From positions 670,932,118 to 670,996,117 of the forward strand of contig CM060990.1 of NCBI GenBank assembly GCA_030765065.1: a DNA stretch of 64,000 nucleotides, read 5' to 3'. Under the pieces are notes generated by a model. It was not told the origin of the DNA. It searched no databases and worked only from the letters and a program-made list of their open reading frames with translations. Positions within the stretch are counted from its first letter, which is position 1, and every line of letters begins with the position of its first letter. Below, piece by piece: positions 22,501 to 34,501 of the stretch. This stretch comes from Deroplatys truncata. Taxonomy: Eukaryota; Arthropoda; Insecta; Mantodea; Mantidae. Both the position numbers and the translations under genes were made by a program.

Positions 22501-22792
22501 TGTCCTCCGTGGTGTAGTGGTTACTATGCTAGTCTCTATTTCCCGAGGTCGCAGTTTCAAACCCGGCGGAGAGCGATGGATTTATTCCGGCGTAAAAATA
22601 CTTAGCATGGCTTCCTTCGGAAGGGAAGTAAAGCCAGTGGTCCCGTGTCGTATATTTACGGCACGTAAAAGAACCTCAAGCCTGATAAAGAGGCCCCTGG
22701 GAAAAATTACCGGTCTTGCATGCCCAATATAGAATGGGACGCTAAGGACCACAGCAGTTAAAGAGCGTCCATATATAAAAAAAACTCAACTT
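22501..22792 (+). mobile_element. SINE-A copy 5, full length
   Basis: Starts at TGTCCTCCGTGGTGTAGTGG. The B box is slightly damaged (AGTTTCAAACCC). The body and 3' end are complete. Confidence 0.9.
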
Positions 22793-23127
22793 CAATTTAA
22801 GTAATCAACTTCTGTGTGGCTTTTTAATTACTCTACCACGTACCTAGTAGGTAGAGGAGGTATTGCATTCTACCCAAAAGTTTGATACGGAGATTGTACC
22901 GGAAATACACGTTTTGAAGCCCCTGAATAAAAAACATTTTTAGAGAAAGTCCGTGTGTGTGTCTCTGAACAGCATAACTCAAAAATGAAAAGTCGGATAA
23001 CATCAAAATTTGCATTAAAGTTCAGAAACTTCCAAAGATGCAACACGAAGATTTTAAAGAAAATCCCCCATTCCAAACTACCCTTTACATGGAACATTTT
23101 TTAAATTCTATTTATTTTATAAAAAAT

Positions 23128-23949
23128 CTGATGTGTTACACTCACATGACTTTCTGTACTGTTGTACAAACTATTTTTACAAACGCTTATTCTCTATATG
23201 CTTCATGTTAATCGAGATGTTAATCTTATTGCTAATTTTCCTGTAGATGCAAGGGGAATATGGTAGGCTTTAAGCGATAGTCAAATATTTTAAGAGCTGG
23301 TTGCTATGTGGCGCATTCCATTCTCTTTGTATGTCCAGGACATAAAAAAATGAATAACGAATTCCCATTTGATAAAACGTATTGGAAAATTTAAGGGAAT
23401 AACAAGCAATATCTCAAAAATGGTTTGCTCAACAACAAAAAAATTATATGACATAAATTGTGTATTTTAACGCGATCTACATTTTTTGTGTAGTAAAATT
23501 TTGTCTATCTCTTATGGTTTACCAGTTATGCAAAAGTCGTTCACAATGAAGAATACTTTTGGAGACATTCCCAGAAAATTCGAGATATGCATTTCATTTG
23601 TCATGAAAATATCTTAAACATATGATATTTTAATCAAAATCGTTAGAGCCATTTTTGAGAAAATTAAAGTTTTCGACAAATGTTCCATGTAAAGGGTAAT
23701 CTGGAGGGATTTTCTTGAAAACCTTCGTGTCGCATCTCTGGAAGATACTGAACCTAAATACCAAGTTTGGTGTTTATCCGACTGTTCGTTTCTGAGTTAT
23801 GGTGTTCACATACACACGGACATGTTTCCAAAAATGCTTTTTTTTGGATTCAGGGTGTCTCAAAACATATATTTCCGGTGAAATCTCGGTATCGAATTTT
23901 TGGATGGAATACAATACTTCCCCTACTTACTATACGTAGTAGAGAAAGT
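23128..23949 (-). repeat. Family D copy (D2), nested inside D1
   Basis: On the plus strand it reads CTGATGTGTTAC...GTAGAGAAAGT, the mirror of the family consensus. AAAAAT occurs at 23122-23127 and again at 23950-23955. Removing the insert rejoins D1 sequence. It gives the clearest definition of the element's ends. Confidence 0.85.
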
Positions 23950-24211
23950 AAAAATGGCTTTGATTAAAATACCATATATTAAAGATACAGATGTATATCT
24001 TGAATTTTCTGGGAATAGCCTTTGAAGTCCTCTTCATTCGGAAGGAATTTTGTATAATCTTGTATAACTGGTTAACGTTATGTGATAAACGAAAACGTAA
24101 TACAAAGAAAATGTAGAACTCTTTAGAACACTCAACTTATTTCAAATAACTTTTTTGTGCCATTAGCCATTTCCGAGATATCCGTTATTCATGTTTGGAA
24201 TTGTTCAATAC

Positions 24212-25190
24212 TGAGAAAGTATTTTATTAATCCCACGTTTTGGGCACCAATTTGAAGAAGTATTTTATTAGCTTCAGTATGGAAGCCAATTTAAAGAAGA
24301 TGTTTTTGTTTCGTATTTTTATTTGCAACACGCTTTGGGCGTCAATTTGAAGTAGGTTGTATTGAAGGAGTTGTATTATATTTCAACTGTTGGGGAGCCG
24401 AACTTGAACTAGTTGCAACCGCACGTATGGTAAACAGTTTCCCGTAGCCTTCGTCCAAAATTTAAAAACATAAACTTTGTAATTTGACTGTTTCTTTAAG
24501 TATTAAATATTTATGTTTGCCTCGGCTGCGTCAGTATTATTGTTAAAGATACGTTTCTCTTTGTAAGGTTATGGTGCGACAAGAATGTAGGCTTACACAG
24601 ATTATAAATTTATTTCACGCCTTTTATTAATGCTTGACACGATTTAAATAACACTTCACTTATATAGAGAGCTGTGATATTCTTTTTATTAATTAATTAC
24701 ACTTTTTAACACGTAAACTCATTTTTCGTCTCACACGAATACGTATTAAATCTTTCGAAGACACTTTTTAAGTCTGGTTAGTAACACTATCTGCAACCAA
24801 CTGAACTCTTAATTTGTAAAATTTGCTCTTTTTCAGTTTCTGATTGGTTAATCCTACTCGAATAGAATACCTTCATTTAACTAAAGCTTTTTCTGGTTGT
24901 TGATTGGGTATTTTTATAAACTGTCACTAAAATTACATTATTGCTTCCAAGAATCAGAAGTAGTATTGTTAAACTCTCAAACTCATCACAGCTCCTACAT
25001 TATTAAATTATGTAATACATTCACATAACATTATTAAACATGGATACAATAATACAAACATATACAATGACTGTTACATACATTTTTATTTATATTGTTA
25101 TATACATATATTGCTTTAAGGCGGGCTGTTATTGAATGATATATTATATAATTAGACTGAAATCATTTAAGTGTTAAAAATACTGCTTCA
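24212..25190 (-). mobile_element. LTR-E copy 1 (solo LTR) with three PBS-like units
   Basis: Flanked by ATAC at 24208-24211 and 25191-25194. On the minus strand it starts TGAAGCAGTATTTTTAACAC and ends CTTTCTCA. Before the end lie three repeats of a TTCAAATTGrcGCCCAAAr-type unit: 24329-24352, a degenerate 24277-24300, and 24232-24260. The first and last resemble the tRNA-Lys primer-binding site. No gag or pol is present. Confidence 0.83.
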
Positions 25191-25323
25191 ATACATTGTC
25201 ATTCTTGTTAAGTCCTGTCGAATTTCAGTTGTTTTTCGTGATATCATGGAATGTAGCGTCCATAAACTTTAAACTTAGAATAATTTTTAGAGGGTGGGAC
25301 AAGTCATGTGAATGTAACACATC

Positions 25324-26309
25324 AGATTTTTTTAAATACTCGTACGAAGACACGGGGCTAGACGTTAAGAAGGCTGTTATGGGAAGTGGTGTAGCGGTTG
25401 TTGCAGTTTTCATGTTGGGAATTGTAGCCGCGAATGTACACCACACAGATTAGCCCTGGTCTATGCCGGTAAACCAGTGGAACCACCCAGTCAGCTTGTT
25501 GGCCAGGAGGGACCGCTGAGTCGTGCCATGTCATGCAGGTGAACCTGGTGAAAAGGTTTACGGGAGCGCGATGTTACATCCCTCCCCATCCTAACTTTTT
25601 TCCGCACACACGGACACAACTGGTACAAAACAAGATGCTGCAACATTTGAAATGCCCTTGTTGACATGTCAGTAGCTAAAGATGTATAGCACGGACAGAA
25701 CTCGAGGGGGAAATGTTTGGCAATACCCTTCAAGTTCCGCCTATGTTTATACGTTCATGAAAAGGGTCTGTACTCTAACGCTATAGCAAAGATTAAGGGA
25801 ACTGCGAAGTGTGGAATAAAAATTGTCTGTGAAAATTTGTTCAAAAAAGGTCAAAAGGTTGATTTTCAAATTTTTACTATTTTACTGCTTAAGAATCCCA
25901 ATAGCTGTAAAACTTACGAAGTAATTCATAAACTTAAAATAGGTGCGCATGTACTTTGCTTGATACTTCACTTGCACCGCGTGATCAAATTTCAACAAAT
26001 TTTCCTAAAATGTCCTGCATTGCTTGGGAACTTATTTTCGCTATTTTATGCAGCACATATTAATTGTATAGTTTCCTCATTTTTTAAGTAATATGTAAAA
26101 TATTAGTCATGACAATACTTAAGAATTTATTGTAGGCAAACTAAAACATTTCCCAAAGAGTCCAAATCAATCATTTTATTACGCTTAATTTCTTAGTAAT
26201 AATTTCACTTCGAGGTTCAAAATTTAATATTTTATTTCTAGAGCACATGCCAAATCGTCACATAAAACTTTGAATTTGGTAGCTCAAAAATTGAGCATTT
26301 TAAATTATT
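25324..26309. other. No gene recognised
   Basis: Contains a 124-residue open frame at 25717-26091 without known motifs or codon signature, and a GC-richer patch at 25450-25720. I do not support a gene. Confidence 0.45.
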
Positions 26310-26315
26310 CACCAA

Positions 26316-26501
26316 TTGTTCCCGAACATCAAGAATAAATTGCGTGGACAAATATTTTCTTTGACAGAAGAAGCCGTTGATGCCTTCAAAAACCATGTTT
26401 TGGAGGTGTCTCAAGAAGACTGGAATAAATGCTTTGACAAATGGTTCAAACAGATGCAAAAGTGTATTGATCATAAAGGACAATATTTTGAAAAACAATA
26501 A
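26316..26501 (+). pseudogene. Mariner-like transposase C-terminal fragment
   Basis: The frame reads MFPNIKNKLRGQIFSLTEEA, then a helical stretch and ...KCIDHKGQYFEKQ followed by TAA. This matches the end of mariner transposases (LFPxLKxxLRG ... W.KCI..KG.YFE). The rest of the element was not found nearby. Confidence 0.75.
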
Positions 26502-26569
26502 AGCAGCTTTTAATCAGAAATTACATTATTTTAATTATTAGGCTCAAAATATAAATAGTGCCCCTCGTA

Positions 26570-26820
26570 GTGCTTAACGCGTGCTCTTTCTTCATACGGC
26601 ACCACAGGCGGTGACACTGGTAATATATAAAATGAAAGTATATTTGGGAAGGAAACGTTCCAGGCTTAAGTTTAGGGTACCTCCCCGACATTTGCCAGTT
26701 TTGAGGACCTGGAAGAAACGTCAGTTAACGGATGGTCTTTGGGGAATTTGAACCACAGATCTGCTGTAGGACGGGACCACAGACAGCAGACACAGGGTAA
26801 AACCAACAGCTCCAGGATTT
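26570..26820 (-). mobile_element. SINE-C copy 3
   Basis: The reverse complement matches SINE-C: the tail near 26575 (GCTTAACGCGTGCTC), the body GGGAAGGAAACGTTCC, and a B-box-like ATCTGTGGTTCAAATTCC at about 26744-26761. Confidence 0.75.
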
Positions 26821-28829
26821 AGGAAATATCGTTTTGGACATCGTCTAAATTACTGTTTCTTCAATAGAAGTAGGCTTCAAGGAATGTCATTATGAAAAAT
26901 ATGTCATTTTCGACAGAATTTTAGATGCTTTTTTTCTTTGTTAAGGCTTAGTTCTACTGAATTGGTTTGTATTCTTGGAAAATATTTGGTCTCTATGATC
27001 TTTTCGTTAGTGCATTTTAAGCAGTCTTTAAAATACTCCAATTTTACATAACGTTTCCTCCAGGGCTTTATCTCTCCTTTTTTAGCCTGTTAAAATCTAT
27101 ATCTATATTCATACTAATGTAAATGGACAAATTGTATGTGTGTGGCGGGAACAATCCTGGAACTTTTGCTGTATTTCCAAAAATGTTCACATCATAAAGA
27201 AGGCGCTTGTTGTAGCACGGAAGTCTACGCTTTATATAATACGAGACAAAATCTCAGAAGAACGGAGTTTAGCAGGAAGTTAAAAGAAATTCAAATATTC
27301 ACACCAAAAATGCCTTAGTAATCCGCACGCTCATATTTTAATTAAAATTGTAGAGCTGTTTATTAGAAGGTGAGCGTATTGTTTCCACACAAAGGGTGCA
27401 TTTTCAAACATAATAATCCTATAAATGTGGGACAAAAGGCTGGAATTCATTTATTTATGACTTGATGTCTTCGAAATTTCTTTTTTCACTATTCTCTTCC
27501 CTCTCTCTCTTTGTCACTTCCTCTCTGTCATAATTCAAGCATACGTCCAGAGATTCAAAGTTGTTTATACAGGACGTTTCAAAGCAACACTGACAACATT
27601 TAGTCGCCAACTGACAATTTTTCAGAAGAAAATCCATGCCCGAAAAAACACAATCTGGGCAATGTGGAACACCAAAGATTTGACAACTTTGAATATGTTA
27701 ATGGGGACCTCGTTTCACGCTTTGTCGAGAAACTGCACTAATCAACTAAGGATATCACATTAAAGTAAAAAAGGGTCTTCAACTATGGTCGTCCGGATTA
27801 TAGAGGTGAGAGATGATACATCCTCAGTAGAAAAACTGACGTACATGATGGAAATCCATCGGAGTGTGAACCAAATACCCGGAGATGATGTCGCTCATGT
27901 GCAAGAACGTTATCAGACGCAGTTAGTCCATCCATCTTACATCGATGGTTAATGAATTGCATGATTTTTAGGATACCAAAATCAATCTGAACTTAGACAT
28001 ATCACAGGACCCAAACAATGCGTTTCCGACATAGGTCCCCTAAGAAGTAATGATCATTTTGACGTTCCGTAAAATATACCAAGCGTTATCAGTGTTCCTT
28101 TACAGCACCCGATATACGTTTATTTATAAGCCCTCAGAACATCTTTTTCTGAAGAAATCGCGATGCCGAACTTTAGAGTTAAATGCAATATGTTTTGCCT
28201 TTAAGGAAATGTCAAGCCCTTCATGCTGAAATCTAATTCGAACCTCGAACTACAGAATTAAATTGCAATTTTATGACAAATGCCTGATAGCTTCCGACTT
28301 TAGCTGCAAGGCTCCGAAATCGATTGCCATATGACCCATAGAAAACGAATCCTTAACTGACGCCCTTAAGGGTGGACCAAATTGCAAAAATCGCCATAAA
28401 ATTACAGTTTTTGTTGTTTGTGAAGTCTTAATAATTGGAATCTCCTCTTTACTTTATTTAGATACATTTTATCAGTGTATGCACATTACTTTATTTGAAG
28501 TATATTTTTACTAATGGTGCAGTATTTGGAATTTTGTATTGTGAATTCTGCACCATTTCAAAGAAAACATTGTGATATATTGCGTTCACAAGATTTTCTC
28601 TACACACACTTCTACAAAGTATTCTTGTGTAAGCTTACACTTTTATCTACTTTTTAATTCAGAAAAACCTTTATTACTCATTTACACATTTCCTTGTAGG
28701 CATAAGAAAAACACAACAGGGTAAAGCAATACACATCTCCTCAAGGCCGATCGCTATGAAATTCCGTTCCCTTAGCATGAACACAAAAAAGAAGGGAAGA
28801 AAACGTAGTGATTTTGCAGTTGAGAGAAG
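26821..28829. other. No gene recognised
   Basis: About 2 kb of AT-rich DNA with a CT-rich run near 27485-27530. Open frames are short and carry no motif. Confidence 0.45.
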
Positions 28830-30267
28830 TATAAACTATTTGAAAAATTCAAGCTAATATAAAAAATATCCCGGAGATGTTTAAATGAGATCTACATTTC
28901 TTATGTAGTAAGACTTTTTCTATCTCTTCTGGTTTACTATTTATATAAAGGTAATCCAGAATAAAGATTGAGGCAGTATTTTTAACACTTAAATGATTTC
29001 AGTCTACTTATATAATATATATAATTCAATAAAAGCCCAACTTAAAGCAATATGTGTATGTAACAATATATAAAAAGTGTATATTACAGTCATTGTATAT
29101 GTTTGTATTATTGTATACATGTAATAATGTTATCTGGCTGTATTACGTAATTTAATAATATAGGAGCTGTAAGAATAATAGGTTAAAAGTTGCTAACAAT
29201 GAGGCAACCTTGAGGCAATAATGAGTAAGAAAGTGTAATAATGCTACTTGTCACTCTTGGAGCAACAATAATGTAATTTTTGTGACAGTTTACAAAATAG
29301 CCAATCAAAAACCAGAAAAAGCTTCAGTTAAATAAAAGTATTCTATTGGATTAGGAATAGCCAATCAGGGACTTGAAATACAGAAATTTACAAATTTAGG
29401 CGGTAGAAATTGAGTTAGTTGCTTGTAGACAGCGCTCATAACTAGACGCGAGATGCGTCCTCGAGAAATCTAATACGTATTCGTGTGAGACGAAAATAGT
29501 TTACGTGTTAAAAAGTGCAAGTAATTAATAAAAAACTCTCACAGCTCTCTATATCAGTGAAGTGTTATTTAAATCGTGTCAAGCATTAATAAAGGGAGAG
29601 AAGTAAAATTATAATATGTGTAAGCCTACATTCTTCAGTCGCACCACTCCCTGCTAAGACATTCATGTCCCTAAAAAAAATATAAGTACTGAAGGAAGAC
29701 GAGGCAAACATAAATATATAATATTTAAAGGAACATCAAAATTACAAAGTTAATATTTTTAAACTTGTGGCGAAGGCTACCGGAAACTGTTTACCATACG
29801 TGCGGTTGCAACTACTTCAAGTTCGGCTCCCCAACAGTTGAACTACAATACAACACCTTCTTCAAGATGACTTCACAGGCTATTCCCAGAAAATTCAAGA
29901 TATAAATTTTGCAATGAACATAGTTTAAAAGGATGGTATTTTAATCAAAATCGTTAGAGCCATTTTAATAAAATAAAAGATCGAAGATTGTTGCATATAA
30001 AGGGTATTTTGGTGTGGAGAGGTTTTCGAAAACCTTCATGTATCCTTGAAAGATCCTGAATTTAAATATCAAGTTTCGTATTTAACTCACTTTTCGTTTC
30101 TGAGTTATACTGTTCACAGCAACAAGGAGACTCGCACACACGGACCTCCTTCTAAAAAATTTTTTCTTTGGATTCAAAACATTTATTTGCGGTGAAATAT
30201 CGACATGGAATGTTTGGATGGAATGAAATATTTCCTCAAATTGCTGTAAGTATGTAATAGAGAAAGT
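28830..30267 (-). repeat. Family D copy (D5), split by LTR-E
   Basis: Left part about 28830-28968 and right part 29865-30267 are contiguous family D sequence on the minus strand, ending TAATAGAGAAAGT. The LTR lies between them. The left edge is diverged and approximate. Confidence 0.75.
28969..29864 (+). mobile_element. LTR-E copy 2 (solo LTR)
   Basis: Begins TGAGGCAGTATTTTTAACAC and ends CACCTTCTTCA. It is flanked by AGAT at 28965-28968 and 29865-29868. It lacks the PBS-like units seen in other copies, so its end probably represents the basic LTR terminus. An AATAAA signal lies near 29588. Confidence 0.88.
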
Positions 30268-30269
30268 AA

Positions 30270-30707
30270 ACATCACAACATCACACTTTGCAGTAGAGGG
30301 GTAAACTTTAGCCCAGAGAAGTTTTGCAAATTGGCACTACTGCTAAGTATGACTGCTTCTGCGGGGTCAAGCCATGCGGTTTCTTTCTATCCAAATATAG
30401 ATATACGAGTTTATCTAGCTTGGAACCGTCTTTTCTATGAATGACATTTGCTGGTGTACATGACCCGTTGTCTCAAACTATTGAAGACAGATGCATTGCA
30501 TTTAATGTTAAAAGCTTTAGTTTCTGTTCTGGACCTATTTGGCGTTAATAACGTGGTAAGTTATTAAAAAAATAATTGCTGATAAATGTTAATAAAACGG
30601 TATGATTAAGAAAATATTCATATATGCCTTAATAACGAAAACCTATTGTACAAAAGTATATCGAGTTAATTTTAAACGGCATTCATCTACATAATGTAAA
30701 AATGTCA
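30270..30707. other. No gene seen
   Basis: AT-rich, nothing recognisable. Confidence 0.5.
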
Positions 30708-30874
30708 ATCCGACCTTGTCGTACCGACACGAGAGGACTCTGCTCGGCCTACGTGTACCCCATCTCTCTGCAAACCTAATCACTTATTGCTTGCACACTC
30801 TTCTATACTGCCACCAAGTTTGGAGTTATTCGGGAAATTCTTTCTTGGTATTGTAATTTTCACAACCGGCAGTG
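30708..30874 (-). mobile_element. Terminal fragment of the second Tc1-like family
   Basis: The reverse complement matches the left 165 bp of the element at 19492 (TCGGCCTACGTGTACCCCAT, CAAACCTAATCACTTATT), ending in the TIR CACAACCGGCAGTG followed by TA at 30875-30876. Confidence 0.85.
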
Positions 30875-30876
30875 TA

Positions 30877-31402
30877 TTTGAAGATGACTCGGCTGAGGGA
30901 AGCGCATCAAGGAAAATGGGCGATGGTCTCATTTTAGCGGCCGCGTATCTTTCCCTTTTACGAGATATTTTACGCGCTTTCCAATGACCACTGGAGATAA
31001 TGCATAATGGTATTTATATTAGCATGGAGGTCTGCAATTTTATGGGTCTACTACAGGCCATCCCTTACATTAAACCTGTCGTTAAAGTGACCGTATTGCG
31101 AAGCTTTTATCCTTGTGGCGTGACTGGTGTTCTTATCCTGAATTCAATACAATAAACTAATTCATTAAGTCAAGGGACTACTGAAATTTGAAGGTTTTAC
31201 AAGTATGAAGGTGTAATTTTGAAATATTTACCAAGATCTTTAAAGTTTAAGGAAAATGAATGTAATATGACTCAAGATTGTATCACTGTCTTCAATAATA
31301 CCACAGTGATGATAGCTTCTCGATAATTTAATTGAGGTTAACAAATAATTATCTAACGACAAGTATGAATTTGTAAGTTCAATTAAATCACCTAAGAAAA
31401 AT
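30877..31402. other. No gene seen
   Basis: An open frame at 30787-30987 partly covers the Tc1 end and is incidental. Confidence 0.5.
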
Positions 31403-31408
31403 TAAAAT

Positions 31409-32242
31409 CTAATGTGTTAACACTCTCATGACTTTCTCTACTCTTGTACAAACTATTTTTACAAACGCTTATTCCACATATGCTTCATGTTAAACGAGAT
31501 ATTAATCTTATTGCTAATTTTCTTGTAGATGCAAGGGGAATTGGTAGGCTTTAAGCGATAGTCAAATATTTTAAGAGCTGGTTGCTATGTGGAGTATTCC
31601 ATACTCTTTGCATTATCAGGATAAAGAAAATGAATAACGAATTCCTATTTGAGAAAAAGTATAATTATTGGAAAATTTAAGGGAATAACAAGCTATATCT
31701 CGAAAAAGGTTCACTCAACCAAAAAGATGTATATGATATAAATTGTGTATTTTAACGTGATCTACATTTTTTGTATAGTAAAATTTTGTCTATCTCTTAT
31801 GGTTTACCAGTTATGCAAAAGTCGTTCACAATGAAGAATACTTTTGGAGACATTCCCAGAACATTCCGAGATATACATTTCATTTGTTATATAAATATCT
31901 TAAACATATGATATTTTAATCAAAATCGTTTGAGCCATTTTTGAGAAAATTATAATTTTCGAAAAATGTTCCATGTAAAGGGTAATCTGGGGTGGGGGAT
32001 TTTCTTGAAAACCTTCGTGTCGCATCTCTGGAAGATACTGAACCTAAATACCAAGTTTGGTGTTTATCCGACTGTTCGTTTCTGAGTTATGCTGTTCACA
32101 GACACACACACACACGGACATGTTTCCAAAAATGCTTTTTTTTATTCAGGGGGCCTCAAAACATATATTTCCGGTGAAATCTCGGTATCGAATTTTTGGG
32201 TGGAATACAATACTTTCCTTACTTATACGTAGTAGAGAAAGT
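31409..32242 (-). repeat. Family D copy (D6), full length
   Basis: On the plus strand it reads CTAATGTGTTAAC...AGTAGAGAAAGT. It carries the subtype mark AGCTGGTTGCTATGTGGAG. A CA dinucleotide run sits at 32101-32113. Confidence 0.85.
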
Positions 32243-32304
32243 AATAAGCAAGTGGAGTGAGTATTCGGTAAGGTAATTACAATGCGAGAAGAATTCCATT
32301 TTTT

Positions 32305-33160
32305 ACTTTCTCTACTTCATAAAGTAAGTAAGGGAAGTACTGCATTCTACCCAAAAATTCGATAGCAAGGTTTCCCTGGAAATACATGTTTTCAGGCCCC
32401 TGAATAAAAAAGAAACGTTTTTAGAAAAAGGCCCATGTGTTTACTGTGTGTCTGTGAACAGCATAACTCAAAAACGAAAAGTCGGATAAATGCCAAACTT
32501 GATATTTCGGTTCAATAGCTTTCAAAGTTGCGGCATGAAGATTTTCAAGAAAATCCCCCCACCCCAGGCTACCCTTTAAATGGATCATTTTTTCGAAAAC
32601 TTTGATTTTCTCAAAAATGGCTCTAACGATTTTGATTAAAATATCATATGTTTAAGATACTTTCATGGCAAATGAAATGTATATCTTAAATTTTCTGTGA
32701 ATGTCCCCAAAAGACGTCTTCATTCTGAATGAATTTTGCATAACTGGTAAACCGTAAGAGATAGACAAAACGTTAATCTACAAAAATGTAGATCTCGTTA
32801 AAATACACAATTTATGTCATATACATTTTTTTGTCGAGTGAATCATTTCCGAGATATTCCTTGTTATTTGTTTGAATTTCCAACACTTCTACGTTTTCTC
32901 AAATGGGAATTCTTTATTCTTTTTTTTTTTTAATGTCCTGGACATGCAAATATAATGGAATGCTGCACATAGCAACCAGCTCTTAAGAGATTTGACTATC
33001 GCTTAAAGCCTAACATACTCCCCTTGTACTACAAGAAAATTAGCAACACTATAGTTGCTGCAAATTTTTATATCGTATAACACGAAGTAGAGGGAGAATA
33101 AGCGTTTGTAAAAATAGTTTGTACAAGAGTAGAGAAAGTCATGTGAGTGTAACGCATCAT
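32305..33160 (+). repeat. Family D copy (D7), full length, opposed to D6
   Basis: Starts ACTTTCTCTACTTC after a T run and ends GTAACGCATCAT before ATTTTT. D6 and D7 are head to head with 62 bp between them. Confidence 0.85.
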
Positions 33161-33166
33161 ATTTTT

Positions 33167-33396
33167 GTCTCGGACGTCCAAAGGGAATAGAATGCTCCAC
33201 ATAGCAACCAGCTCTTAAAAGATTTGACTATCGCTTAAAGCCCACCATATTTCCCTTGCACCTATAAGAAAATTAACAATAAGATTAACATCTCGATATC
33301 TGGATTAACATGAAGTAGATGGAGAATAAGAGTTTGTAAAAATACTTTGTCCAAGAGTAAAGAAAGTCATGTGAGTGCAGCACATCATATTTTACT
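33167..33396 (+). repeat. Family D 3' fragment
   Basis: Repeats the last 230 bp of the family (GGAATAGAATGCTCCACATA to GTGCAGCACATCAT) immediately after D7. Confidence 0.75.
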
Positions 33397-33583
33397 ATTT
33401 ATTTGCTACTTTTAGTATAATCACGGAAGTGGCTTCTTTCTGAAAACATACACTAATTTTATTAGCTATTTTTCCAAGCAGAACCGCATATCTGAATTAA
33501 ATAAAATGTAATTTAACAATAGGTGTAAGAAATAAGCTTTCTTTTGGTAGGTGAGGCAGAGGTGATAGAACGCACTAGAATTA

Positions 33584-34499
33584 CGAGGTGTGATCAAAAA
33601 GTTTCCGGAATGGCTTTACAACTATTTTGGCGCTGAGATTCTTTAATTCTTACCCAGACATTACATGCAGCGTTCTTTCCCGATAAAAATAAAAGGTCAC
33701 GTGACTTCCTGTGACCATGCAGTGACGAGGTAGACGCTCTAAAGTGAACACGTATTTTGCACGTGCTGGGATTTTTCCGCGTAGCAAAATGTCAGATTAG
33801 GAAGAACAAAGAACGAACATCAAATTTTGCTTTAAACTCGGTAAAACTGCAACAGAAGCCTATGAAATGTTACGAATAGCTGATGGGGAGGACGATATGG
33901 ACAAAACACAAGCATTTGAGTGGTTTTCGAAATTTAAAAGTGGTGTGACATCAGTTAAAGATGCAGATCGTTCGGTGCGACCCTGTTCCAGCAAAACGGA
34001 TGAAAATATCAAGCAGGTGAGGGAAATTTTCTTAAATGATTGGCACATTACAATAAGAGAACTTTTTGACTCATTAGGACTCTATTTTGGAAGTGTTTAA
34101 AGCATTTTGAAAGACAATTTGGATATGTTCCTGCATCATAACAATGCGCCCGCGCACATACCCGTTTCTGTTGGCCAATTTTTGGATAAAAATAGGATGA
34201 ATACTGTTCCCCATTCCATTTTTGGCACCAGCGGACTTTTTTCTTTTCCCGCGACTTAAAATGCGGCTCCGAGGACCCCCTTTTGAGGACATTGATGTCA
34301 TCCATAGCGAAACGCAGAGGCATCTGAACATGTTGAAAGAAGAGGACTTCCAGAGGTACTTCCAGCAGTGGCAGAAGCGCTGGGACGAGTGTATCAACTC
34401 CCGAGGAAACTACTTCGAGGGTGACAGTGCAGATTAGACAAAGTAAACTGTTGTGTAGTATTTATGACGTCATTCCGGAAACTTTTTGATCACACCTCG
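33584..34499 (+). mobile_element. Mariner element, internally deleted
   Basis: CGAGGTGTGATCAAAAAGTT begins the left end. The right end is its exact inverse, and the match extends at least 29 bp. TA flanks both sides (33582-33583, 34500-34501). At 916 bp it is shorter than the usual 1.3 kb. Confidence 0.93.
33789..34437 (+). pseudogene. Mariner transposase pseudogene
   Basis: The N-terminal part keeps the HTH region (EAYEMLRIADGEDDMDKTQA, FEWFSKFKSGVTSVKDADR). It breaks after ITIRELFDSLG into SILKDNLDMFLHHNNAPAHI. The second catalytic aspartate of the HDNAPAH motif is N here. The first catalytic block is deleted. The C-terminal frame (34222-34437) holds LAPADFFLFPRLK, with the third aspartate, and ends WDECINSRGNYFEGDSAD. 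It is inactive through the deletion, the substitution and frameshifts. Confidence 0.9.
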
Positions 34500-34501
34500 T
34501 A

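Larger units (their letters stand above)
22825..25323 (+). repeat. Family D copy (D1), host of a double insertion
   Basis: Three plus-strand pieces, 22825-23121, 23956-24211 and 25195-25323, join in order into a single family D copy ending in GTAACACATCAG. It is broken first by an antiparallel D copy (23128-23949) and then by a solo LTR (24212-25190). Both insertions have matching short duplications. Confidence 0.82.

Noticed and set aside
24212-25190. Full LTR retrotransposon with 5' LTR plus retained leader
   Set aside because: The ATAC duplication brackets the PBS-like units together with the LTR, so I prefer a solo LTR with an expanded 3' end. Full-length copies would decide.
25717-26091. 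124-residue plus-strand frame
   Set aside because: Lysine/isoleucine/leucine-rich composition expected from AT-rich DNA, with no domain recognised.
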